Below are positions 13,601 through 23,082 of a stretch of DNA of 64,000 nt, piece after piece. The position numbers were made by a program, and so were the translations under genes. This stretch comes from Siderastrea radians (lineage: Eukaryota > Cnidaria > Anthozoa > Scleractinia > Rhizangiidae), in contig OZ024890.1 in NCBI GenBank assembly GCA_964017195.1, forward strand, positions 23,373,201-23,437,200, given 5' to 3'. The notes under the pieces are model-generated. The model made no database searches. It was not told where the DNA came from and worked only from the letters and a program-made list of their open reading frames with translations. How positions within the stretch are numbered: the first letter of the stretch is position 1; each line of letters opens with the position of its first letter.

Positions 13601-14603
13601 AGCAAACATCGTGCTCAATGCGCTGTTCGGATTCGAGCGTTCTTACAACGATGAAGAACTCGGAAAAGTTCTCGACCTCTCCGACAGTTTCCGAACCGCG
13701 GTGCATGGGAGTAATCACGTTGATTTCTTGCCACTGTTAAAGTATCTTCCGAGTAAGGCGCTTTCAAATCTTAAATTGGTAACAAAGATGCATTTGTTTG
13801 GAGTCACCAAGATGTTTGAGAAGAACAAAGAATCGTATGCTGATGGGCATGTTCGCAATATCGCAGACAGTTTTATCAGCGTCATTGAGAGGGAAACTGA
13901 AAAAGAGAGAGAAAATCGACCAGTCGGAGAGAATACCCTGAGCATAGCTCCACTGCTCAGCGACGAACAGATCATTGCACTGTTGGGGGATCTCTATGGT
14001 GCCGCTTTTGAGACTTCGTCCACTGCTCTCTACTGGACTCTGTCATACCTGGTGAAATATCCTGACATCCAGCGCCAGCTGCATGACGAGTTAGATCACG
14101 TGGTTGGTCGAGAACGACTGCCAACCCTACAAGACATAGCATCACTTCCTCTCCTCCAAGCTACAGTCTACGAGCTGTTAAGGGTAACCAGCGTTGCACC
14201 TCTTGCAATACCTCGATCCACAACTACCGAGACGACCATCCGGGGCTTCACAATCCCTAAAGACACAGTCGTGTTCGTTAACCTATGGTCCGTGCACCAC
14301 GATCCAGAAACCTGGAAAGACCCAGATGTTTTCGACCCCAGGCGTTTCCTGGATGGAGGAGGTCAGGTGATCGACCCCAAGTTCCTCGATGGTTTCCTTC
14401 CATTCTCAGGAGGTCGGCGCAAATGTCCTGGTGAAATTCTGGCCTTGAAAACAATTACAGTTTTCCTTGGGGCGCTGCTTCACAGCTTCCGTTTTACACA
14501 GGATGGTTTGCCAGCTGAGTATCAAGGGATTAATCTTCAGGGTCAGTATGGTCTCACTTTGATGCCAGAAAAGTTTTACCTGAAACTAGAAGAACGGCAT
14601 TAA
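7636..14603 (+). CDS. Cytochrome P450, microsomal clan-2 type, gene A (two exons: 7636-7786 and 13195-14603)
   Basis: Predicted heme-thiolate monooxygenase of the ER membrane. Exon 1 gives residues 1-50: an N-terminal anchor (about 15-29) and the proline hinge LPPGPWGLPVIG, then donor GTAAGAA. Exon 2 follows a CAG acceptor ending at 13194 and joins in phase 1, restoring a Gly codon and reading on as ACFRLGKDPHLDFTK. The total is 519 residues, the normal size for CYP1/CYP17-like proteins. By my count: C-helix WRLSR at 132-136, I-helix motif AAFETSS near 320, K-helix ELLR at 377-380, FDPRRF at 430-435, and heme loop FSGGRRKCPG with the ligand Cys at about 461 (codon 14424-14426). All invariant residues are present and the frame is intact. 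The in-frame ATG at 13176 lies in the intron and would remove the membrane anchor, so I reject it as the start. The intron is 5.4 kb and holds a transposon absent from copy B. Substrate unknown; a steroid- or xenobiotic-type role is only a family-level guess. Confidence 0.93.
10738..12784 (-). mobile_element. About 2-kb transposon-like insertion in intron 1 of P450 gene A
   Basis: The P450-B intron reads straight across this site (around 26310), so about 2 kb is inserted in copy A. One end carries GCGGAACTCGCGGAGC; the other ends in GGAGCTCCGCTTTTAGGC followed by TTGGCTAAATCTATA. Both ends match, in reverse orientation, the element at 42523-43435, including a CCGT/GGAC tetranucleotide run near one end. 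Minus-strand open frames at 10665-11138 mostly translate the repeat run and show no transposase motif, so I call it non-autonomous. A smaller inverted-repeat element is nested at about 11307-11460. Confidence 0.65.
11307..11460 (+). mobile_element. MITE with CGCAGCTCTTAACAA-type inverted ends
   Basis: The inverted ends CGCAGCTCTTA at 11311 and TAAGAGCTGCG ending at 11447 bound about 137 bp. The same sequence occurs in reverse orientation in the other P450 intron at 26891-27028, at a non-orthologous position. Similarity continues a few bases beyond the inverted ends on one side, so the true boundary is uncertain. Confidence 0.6.
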
Positions 14604-15540
14604 AGACGCTTGAACGATAACCGGACAGAAATGTGTTGGCATACGTAACGTGTGTTTAATTGTATAGCAAACGGTCTGTGTTCGTCAAATTCAACGTAAA
14701 CGCTATATTTCATTGAAACCGCTGAAGAAATTATGCAGTTACTTATATGAGTGAATTCATTCGAAGAATATAGAAGCAGCTTTAACTTTTAAATGGCAAT
14801 GGAGACTGATGCCTATTCTATGGTCATTATACGCTTATCTATATGCCAAGTAGACTGATATGTTGACCAATCAAAACGAAGCAAACAGCCTTGTTTTTCC
14901 TTTTTTTGTAGTTAAGATTACTTACGAGTCAGGAATAATTCTTTGACGTTTTTTGTAATGTTCAAAATCATTTTATTAGCTAAGGGCAATATTTCACTTT
15001 CCCCGCCCCCAATAATGGTCCCTTGGTCACCTTGCATGTTCTGTTTTGCTCATGTACTGCTTAGATTTCGATTGTAGACATTGAACATTGCACTAGAAGT
15101 TTACTTTACATGTATAATCTACAGGAAAACAGTAGGATCACACAAGGCAAATACAAATGAGATGTAGTGTATTTTTTCAATATGAGAATGAAATTAATTC
15201 ATATATAAAAAGTACAAAGCATCAAGACAGTGAATTGTAAAAGTGACATTTGGGAAACTCGTTCATTTTTAGTGTATTTTAGGGCCCACAGTACAATTAA
15301 GGTCAGTGGAAGATTGTATGTTTGCTTTTTAAATGTCGACGAAGTACGGTAGACATAGACTTGTTCGATGTAATAGGCGTTTTCATTAAGTAAAAATTTT
15401 CACAAGTTCTGTTATGTTTTGTTGACGTTTATAGGTATCTTTCTTTGGTAAGATTAATTGAAGGGCGCCCACCTGATAAGAGGTCCCGGTATCTGGGTTC
15501 TTTTATGATTTACTTCGAGCATCCCTATAAGTAACGTCGT
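14604..15540. other. 3' UTR and downstream flank of P450 gene A
   Basis: The first 100 or so bases after the stop are nearly identical to those after copy B's stop, consistent with a shared 3' UTR. I did not find a convincing AATAAA signal close to the stop. The rest is non-coding and aligns with 28600-29270 of unit B. Confidence 0.5.
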
Positions 15541-15545
15541 TTCTT

Positions 15546-15586
15546 GTATATAAGAGACTGAGCCCCTCGTGTTGGGGCTCAGTCTC
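15546..15586 (+). other. TATA-like sequence followed by a strong hairpin
   Basis: A TATATAAG sequence is followed immediately by a 13-bp perfect stem, GAGACTGAGCCCC (15554-15566) and its complement (15574-15586), around a 7-base loop. In unit B the TATA-like sequence is retained at about 29275-29287, and the sequence after it can also fold (GTTTCC with GGAAAC) but with different bases. This could be a structured transcript or a chance inverted repeat. Confidence 0.3.
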
Positions 15587-16023
15587 AGAGTCACAGAGAG
15601 TGCGTTTGGAGGAATTGAAGAAATTCATGTGAATTCGAGAGGTTGGCTAGATTCGATATATAAACCTATCTTTTTGAATCCTTGCTAGTCAATTGGTTAA
15701 TATTGAAGAAACAGAAATTGCTGTTTTGTGCTTACTTAACCCGCAAACACTCAAGGGAGTTTGCAAGAATTCCAAAATCTATGCCGGTGAACCCGCTAAG
15801 TGTTTTCAAAGTCATCCAAACTCCCTGGCGTGCATCAGGCTTTGTGCGGCAATTTTCTATTTCTTGTATGCAATAGTAAGGCCAACTAAGAAATGTTTCG
15901 TGGCGTCATGTCCGTGTTACACTGAACCTCGTCTTGAACTGTTCCTCAACCAACCAGAGCAAACATTATATGCGCATTTTTTAAAAACCTTTTTGTCCAC
16001 AGAGTGCAAAATTAAAAGCTGTG
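15587..16023. other. Shared flank, no gene recognised
   Basis: Non-coding sequence that aligns with 31350-31650 in unit B. Open frames of 64-132 codons occur in unit A only and are interrupted in B, so they are not supported as genes. Confidence 0.4.
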
Positions 16024-16358
16024 AAAGGGGCATAGTCACGAGGATTTCGCAGATTTCTGGTCAAAACTGTGCTAAAATTATCGGTAGCTAACTTTATCCA
16101 TGCCCAACATTGTGTTTGAACATTTAAAGGAACATATTAACTTAATTTCATTAAGAGAAAACAAACCATGACCATTTAATATCGATTTAATGTCAACACG
16201 CTGAAAGAATTTGAAAACTAGCTTAATTTTTTCAAATTGCAATTCATTTCCATCCGTGCCATCTGTAGCAACTAGCCCATTATTTGTGGGCGTTCATTGA
16301 TGTGAGGACGTATTTTTGATTTTGAAAGTGACCTAAAATAGCGTGACTATGCCCCTTT
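16024..16358. mobile_element. 335-bp MITE with 17-bp perfect terminal inverted repeats
   Basis: AAAGGGGCATAGTCACG at 16024-16040 is exactly reverse-complemented at 16342-16358. Unit B lacks the sequence at the matching point (about 31650), where flanking AT-rich sequence is continuous. There is no coding capacity. This is a clean filled/empty site pair. Confidence 0.85.
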
Positions 16359-16564
16359 AAATTTTATAGAAGAGAAACGACAGCCTAGAATTGCGGGGTT
16401 TTTTAACAATCAATTCTCTCAATGCAATCTTTATTGTAAGCCTCACGGAACAACAGCTCTCGACTCGGTGGCCAATTACCAGTATTTTCAACTTAAGAAG
16501 CACTCAGGCCTCAATTACTAAATTCATTCAAGCAGATTCGCCAAGTTGTTTTTTCCATTTTCAG

Positions 16565-17585
16565 GTGACCTTGGAGCTCTACAATAACAACATGTAATGT
16601 GGGTATAATATTATTGCAATTCCCTCATAAATTGCTAAAACCACCAAAAGCTATCTTAAGTAACCTTTGCACTCTACAATAAGCTGCTATTAAACACGCA
16701 TTTCCTTCCGCGGATTCCTTTTGTAACAGACACAATTCAGACAAGTCATTTTCCTACATAATCAGTATGTTTGCAGCCGGATTAGTAAAGACGCTAAAAG
16801 AAAAAAATGCGCTCACTCGAAAATGCTTTCCCAATGCATGTATAGTGCACTGACATATTATATAAGTATCTCAAGGTAACGTATTCAACAGAAAATAGAA
16901 TTATAATCTGGTTCCTCTTATTACTGACCTGGATAAAGAAATTAAATGACGTGATAATTGCCGAGGTCAGCAATGAGGCATAAACAGTTAATGTTTTTTG
17001 CGGTCAGTTTCAATTCCTTTTCGCATTGAGGACATTGATCCTTGAACAAAAAAAAAAAAACCTTGCTTGAGCAAGTGACCTTGGAGCTCTTCAATAACAA
17101 CATGTATTGTGGGTATAATATAATTGAAATTCCCTGATAAATTGCTGAAACCACCAAAAGCTACTCTTAAGTAACCTTTGCACTCTACAATAAACTGCTG
17201 TTAAACACGCATTTCCTTCCGCGGATTCCTTTTGTAACAGACACAATTCAGACAAGTCATTTTCCTACATAATCAGTATGTTTGCAGCCGGATGAGTAAA
17301 AACGCTAAAAGAAAAAATGCGCTCACTCGAAAATGCTTTCCCAATGCACGCTTAGTGCACTGACATATTAAGTATCTCGAAGTAACGTGTTCAACAGAAA
17401 ATAGAATTATAATCTAGTTCCTCTTAAAGTTACTGACCTGGATAAAGAAATTAAATGACGTGATAATTGCCGAGGTCAGCAACGAGGCATAAACAATTAA
17501 TGTTCTTTGCGGTCAGTTTCAATTCCCTTTCGCATTGAGGTCATTGACCCTTGAACAAAAAGAAACAACAGTTTGCTTGAGCTGA
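16565..17585. repeat. 510-bp tandem duplication found only in unit A
   Basis: GTGACCTTGGAGCTCT occurs at 16565 and 17075, and about 500 bases after each align closely, including a shared CCGCGGATTCC and GTTTGCAGCCGGAT. Unit B has one copy (from about 31906), so the local duplication followed the large one or was lost in B. Confidence 0.8.
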
Positions 17586-18484
17586 AAAGAAAATAAGATT
17601 TAGCATTCTCAGGCAAACTGTTAACATGGTTTTTTCCTTGAGACGTCTTTCGGACAGCAGAGCAGAGATATTTTCCCTTTTTGGCTTTCGTATTTCTATC
17701 TGGAAATCAAAAAGCAATATAAGTGTGTGGTTTTTTTGCGTGGTTTGTAGTTTGTCGGTAAGATGTAATTTTTTTTTTTTTACCTTTTTAGATTTATCAT
17801 ATCTGTCATACAAATATTTTAAGTGATCAAGATATACATATTTTCACAAATAACTCAGTAAATTACACATATGTCGGTGCATGATGCGATTAAGACTCTG
17901 AAAAGCCGGTCAGAAAATAAACAAAAAACACGAGTAAGAAAAACCACGTTCTGCAACGTCGCGTGCACATAATTAACCTCAAATTCTAAGGTCCTTAAAA
18001 GACTGATGTATTTTGCAATATTCCGTGACATATTTTCTTCGAAATGACAACTCTTCCGTCCTTTTCTTCCAAATAACAACTTCTTCATGAAACAATCTAG
18101 TGTTCTCAAACTTACCCATTAAATTGCGTAATGAATAAATAATTATGGCGCCCAAGGCCATTTCATGACACGAGCGTACTGAAGGGTCTGAAGGGTTATT
18201 GCGTTGTGTTTGCGTGTTTTCAGCCTGCGGACTATGAAGCCGTAGACAGTCAAGAAGCACTTTCTTAAATTTACATCGTCTTTTTTTAATGGAAAATAAA
18301 ACGGCAACAATGCAGAAAGAGGAAATGTACTATGATATGAATTTCATAACACCACGTCCATTATTTATCAAATACGAAATCAGAGTGCTAATGAAGACAT
18401 TAAATCTCTATTTGGTTCGCAACCAATTTACTTTTGAGAAATTGGCGAAACTATATACAAAGACTTTGAGTCAACCTTGAACTG
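17586..18484. other. Shared flank with similarity to P450 intron sequence
   Basis: This stretch aligns with 32720-33690 in unit B. Part of it (about 17880-18200) also resembles the P450 first intron (about 7930-8380 and 23350-23760). Shared cues are a CGATTA...CTCTG...AAGC pattern and a later GCATGACACGAGCGT-like string. It is probably the remnant intron of the older P450 whose 3' end survives at 20521. I could not find a matching exon 1. Confidence 0.4.
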
Positions 18485-18760
18485 ACATCTCATAGAGTTA
18501 AGAAGCGTCAAAACCGTGGTAACTTAAATATTGCCTTGTAAACTTGCCAGAACTGTATATTTTTGAGCCTCTCAATATCACAGATTTTACCCACAACAAA
18601 AGTGGCGGCCATGGTCAGCGACATTTCAAGTATTTTGCGGTAAACGTTACTTCAGTCACTTATATAAGTCAAGGACATTACATGATTTTTCCCTTAGTCA
18701 TCTTTATAGCCACACTAACGTCACTCTCTGACATCTGCGTGACTGTTACATGTACGATTG
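18485..18760 (-). other. Block unusually conserved between the two units, with a possible minus-strand promoter and start
   Basis: About 270 bases are nearly identical to 33660-33920 in unit B, while the neighbouring flank is more diverged. On the minus strand a TATATAAG lies about 50 bases upstream of ACCATGGCCGCC (ATG at 18612-18610; B equivalent 33794-33792), a good animal start context. The frame MAATFVVGKICDIERL runs on, or could end at a GTAAAA donor after 7-8 codons. The two units also share plus-strand frames in which both indels are multiples of three. I cannot tell which strand, if either, is coding. Confidence 0.3.
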
Positions 18761-18769
18761 GTACCGGCT

Positions 18770-19021
18770 TAACCTGCGATCAGGCCCAATTTTAGCATCG
18801 CTCTCGTATTCTCTTTACGTTGGTCGCTCGTTAAATTGGGTGTGATACAATCTCTCCCAGGATCTTGTGCTGGCGGCCAAATTTTGGCCGCGGGAGTCTC
18901 GCAATATGATTGGCCCTTTAACAATAAAGCTGTCAATGGAAGTAAATTGTCTACGACGTTTCGCCCTTCCCGCCTGAATGTTTCACCCAGCGAAACGAAA
19001 ATAGAGCCTGATCTCAGGTTA
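18770..19021. mobile_element. About 250-bp MITE present only in unit A
   Basis: TAACCTGCGATCAGGC at 18770 is inverted as GCCTGATCTCAGGTTA ending at 19021, with similarity extending into the next AT-rich bases. The unit B sequence at about 33935 continues through the site without it. A GGTACC-like sequence flanks it and may include the target duplication. Confidence 0.7.
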
Positions 19022-20004
19022 GTACCAGGTGCAATTTCACCCGCCGCAGCCAAAGAACCCAACTGAATCAATTGCCACCGGAAGACAGCAGCGATCAAGA
19101 ACTCGTACCAAATGTTGTGCTGTCTTGTTTTTTTTTTTCTGGTAGTCGAGACTGATGTGGCTTGAAAGAAAGCCCACAGTATTGGTTACGACTCAGAAGT
19201 TTCCTCTGGATTGTAAAGAAAGACTGCATGATGGACATAACAGTTTGTAAGGACCCTTAGCAAATGTACTTGAAACAAGCCTCGTGGACAGAACAATCAT
19301 GATGGAATACTAATTAAACTGAATAATCTCAGGTGAAGGTATCCGGTTAAAAAAATTAACTCCACTCTTCTGAAACAAATTAATGAGCATCAGCTACGTT
19401 GACAGGAATCGAACCAGTTTCAAACAGCCCAATTTCTCGGTTGGAGTTACACTGAATAGTTTGTGAGCTCGTGTTGAACTTTGATAGTCCTTGTGCTCAC
19501 TTTTTATTTTGTAATTTAGGCTTTCGGTATAAAAGTTAAAGTGTAACACTAATTTTTTTAGAAGCCTGGACGAAGTCACGAGTTTTTCATTTTTCGAAAA
19601 TCAGTATAAACATCACCGAAGGGGACTTGGTACGGTGCCCTAAGAGCAATACTACGATAATTTTGCCAAATTATACCACAATAGCATGTCAAGTCGAAAA
19701 CCCACATTCCGGTGTAATAAGCTTAAAATCATATCCAGAAGCTGCAGAACGTTTTTCCTACCAAATATCGTCGATAACGACCTGTCACCAAGCTGAATGA
19801 AACGAATACGGCATAAAAAATGGTTTGAAACCGTAAAACCTTTATATCTCCTCGTCAAACGATCGGTGGGCAAGTTTAGTCCTGATCTCGACCCGAGGTT
19901 GATTCAATTTAAGAGCAATGTTTTCTTCGCAATGAAACCACTTTTCATCTGGACAAACGAAACGTTTTCGATCCGAGCCAGAAAGCGACTTAGTTCATAA
20001 TTTA
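19022..20004. other. Shared flank, no gene recognised
   Basis: Non-coding. It aligns in part with unit B at 33950-34445, 38566-38690 and 41380-41620. The intervening B sequence is inserted. Confidence 0.4.
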
Positions 20005-20235
20005 AGCCCAACCAAGGGATGATTTTATTTTCTCCTCCTTTACGATGCAATTTACGAAAAGGGACATTCGTCTTTTAAATGAAATTAAAGACTCTTGCAG
20101 TAATTTTGGCAACTGCAGCAGTATATTGCAAAGAAAACCTAAAGAAATTATTGCTTGTGAACGGGATTTGAGCCCATGGACTGTGCGATACCGAAACAAC
20201 GCTCTGACTAACTGAGCAAACAAGGCCCAATTCAA
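20005..20235 (-). mobile_element. tRNA-derived SINE (unit A copy)
   Basis: On the minus strand this contains a tRNA-like head with an A-box-like TTTGCTCAGTTAGTC and, about 45 bases later, a B-box-like GGGCTCAAATCCC, followed by non-tRNA sequence. The same element is at the same place in unit B (about 41640-41850), so it inserted before the large duplication. The cloverleaf is degraded, so this is a retroposon and not a tRNA gene. Confidence 0.6.
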
Positions 20236-20520
20236 CGGGGATCTGGCATGGTCAATCCACCGTACGGAAAAAGATGGCAGCTCTACATTCTATTACAATA
20301 CCTTGCGAACCTAAAACATCCAATAGGCACATAAAAAGCCATATTTTTTGCCTAAACTTGTCTCTGTGCTAGCAACATTTTGTATGCTAAGTTTGAAGCT
20401 TTTAAAACTTTTCTTTGCGCTTTTATGAGCGTTTTTAGGGTTTTTGTTCGCTAAGAACTATGGGTAAATGTACCAGTCGCCATCTTTTTCAGTACGGTGG
20501 ATTGTGTTGTCGTCTTTTTC

Positions 20521-20873
20521 AGCTGTGGTCAGTGAATCGTGGATCAGAAGTCTTGAAAGACCAGGATATTTTAGATTCCAGATGTTTCCTGGATGACGCG
20601 AGTCACGTGATCAATCCCAAGTTCCTCGAGGGCTTCCTGTCATTATTCTCGGAGTGGGGTAAGCGTAAGTGCTCCTATGAAGCTCTGGTCTTGAATTGAA
20701 CTGATAGTTTTTATTCTCCTTAGGGCGTTGCTTTACAGCTTTTGTTTTACAAAGGATGGTTTACAATTGTACAAGCAGAGTATCAAGGAATTAGTCTTCA
20801 TGGTTAAAACAGTGTAACCATGACGTTTAAATTTTAAGTAAAAATAGAAGAACGACGTTGAAAAGACTAAGAC
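20521..20873 (+). pseudogene. Cytochrome P450 3'-end relic (unit A)
   Basis: This aligns with the last quarter of the two intact P450 genes, from LWSVHHDPETW through the PERF and heme-loop regions to the C-terminus. It starts after a TTTTTCAG that resembles a splice acceptor. The conserved frame is visible as LKDQDILDSRCFLDD and INPKFLEGFL, but the heme loop is ruined (the FSGGRRKCPG region has become roughly SEWGKRKCSYE), a stop follows shortly after, and the end is frameshifted. A matching relic lies at 41886-42205 with shared diagnostic changes, so the decay began before the tandem duplication. Confidence 0.85.
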
Positions 20874-22869
20874 GATAGCAAGAACATTTGACAAACGTAT
20901 AGCGAAATATTACCGTTAAAAAAAACATTTGTATTCAAGGGACTATTTCTTCTTATCGCCGCCCAAAGCCTTCCATTCTAAATATACTGAAAAAATTCAT
21001 TTGGCTGGCTATTTTACTGATTTTAGCGGAAATTGCATGATAAAAATGTGATCCAAATTGTACGTTGGCTACTGAACTCAAACTTATTTTAATTTTTCAA
21101 ACATATTTTTCATCCTACAAGAAGAAATTTCCAAACCGGAAACAGCTGGTGCTTTCAAGAAGTCACAGAATTGACAGTGAACTTTGTGGCCAAAAATATT
21201 GCACAGCGAAGTGAAAGTTATCACAGTTTTATCAGATATCCCCCACTTATCAGATGGCAGTTTGGCAACAAGACCTTTTTTCAATATCAGATGAGACAGG
21301 TCACATGCGATTCCCGTGTAGTCGGGGTAACAGTAGTTTCAGCTGAAGTATATCCTTGAAAATGTTCAGGGCACTATTAGCTAGTGTATCTGCTTTAGCC
21401 AACGATGCTAGCTGTTTCCTATTCAACTGATTAAGAGTGCTCCTCATCAAATTTCAATTATCCACTGAGTCTTCCAAGTTCACCGCCTTGTAATGAACAG
21501 CACTTGCATGAAATAAACAGTGCCAAAGAAGATATTACTCAGAAGCTCAGTTTCATTTGAATGCAACACTGAGGATTTTATACACAGACTCAAAAGTTTA
21601 GAACCGTGCACGCTTATTACAGCATACGATGATTTACTGCCGAATATATATATATATTTTTTCAATGGTTACACTTACGTTTCGTTGGATGCCACGTTAT
21701 GTAGCACGTCGTTAAGCTAAACCCGTGCAAACAAAAGAAAATCCGAAAAAAGACTTTAAAGTCTTCATCGTCTTGTATGGAACTTACTTTGGTGAACTGC
21801 TTGCAAGGGTTAAAAACCAGGCCGTTGGATCAATATCTAAAACTCTTGATTTACTTTCGCAAGAAATCCGTGTTTGCAAAACAAGCAGTACTACAACCTG
21901 GCTCATAATGTCGCACCGACTTCACACCAGAAAGATGTTTATACAGTTAACTGAACGATGCAATAGATGTTTCAGAATTGATATGGGATTAAAATGGAAC
22001 AAATTCGATAACTAAACACCCCAAGATAAATAGCTTCGTAGTCGGCCATATATGCTTAAAATGATTGAACCTAGTCTTCATGGCATAGTGGCGGAAGGGC
22101 ATCATAAAACAAGAAGGCCCTTCTATCTTACAAATTTTCAGGGCCAGCGCGAGTCCTACATTGTGCCTCTCAGGCTTTGGTTCTGTATGAAAACAAATTG
22201 TGAACAGCTTTTAGGTGAATGCTACCAGGTAGTACTTTTCTATGGGGCTGGTAATAGTTGCCTGAGTTTTCGCAAATTAAATTCTCTTTCAGAATGAAAG
22301 GGACCAGCGCTACAGCTGAGCTACAGAGAGGTATTCCGTCAAAAAGGATCAGTTATTTTTGTGCTGCATTGGACCCAGCTAGAGGTATTTGATCATTTTC
22401 CCGCTCAGCACGACCCAAGCCGGTTGAAAAATGGCAGTTATTGTGAGTATTGATATCCGGGAATAGAATATTATTACTAAAAGCTTTTGACTCGATCTCG
22501 CGATCCACTAATATTACACTTCATGTAAACCTTTGTAATACACTTCTTAAAAACACTTATTTAGATCGTAGACCTGCATACCTAAATTTCCTTTTGACGT
22601 TCGTTAAGAGAAATGGGATCTCGATCACCCCTGTAATCTACAATATATATTCCTGTTTATCTGTAATGTAGTGTAGCTTAATCCCAATTAATAAGATCAG
22701 CCCTTTCAGTTAGCAATCACTCAAAAAAGGCTTTAACTGATCTGACTTGAACTAAGTGCAATACCGCTAATGAGAAAATGCAATCAAAAGTATCTTTCGA
22801 GTACAGCCCGCATGATTACAATAAATTTTTACGGCATCCTCAAGTAACATGCTCAATAAAACACAAAGA

Positions 22870-23082
22870 GCACTCGTTCAGAACGTGAACTAATTCTTTA
22901 TTGACAGAATAGCGTGATATACGCCGATAAATAGATAAGTGTTCACTGAGGTGTAAACAATTTGTTAGCATGCTTATACTTAATCGCTCTCTCTCGAGAT
23001 CATTTGAACCTTGGACGCACAACAACAAGGTACTAGCACGAACAACGGGAAAACATTTTCTAGGCCTCAGTTACCGGTCAAC
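22870..23082 (+). promoter_or_regulatory. Conserved upstream block of P450 gene B (candidate promoter/5' UTR)
   Basis: This is nearly identical to 7430-7635 upstream of gene A, including the TAGCGTG core and the GTAAACAA motif. The conservation may reflect function or simply recent duplication. Confidence 0.35.

Larger units (their letters stand above)
5345..21050 (+). repeat. Tandem duplication unit A (P450 gene plus P450 relic)
   Basis: Sequence from about 5345 reappears in order from about 21061: the left flank (5345-7600 matches 21066-23050), P450 exon 1 (7636 matches 23083), exon 2 (13195 matches 27091), the 3' flank (15680-19600 matches 31350-34445) and the degenerate P450 3' end (20521 matches 41886). 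Order and orientation are kept, so this is a tandem segmental duplication. Offsets vary from 13.9 to 21.4 kb because each copy has its own insertions. Confidence 0.85.
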
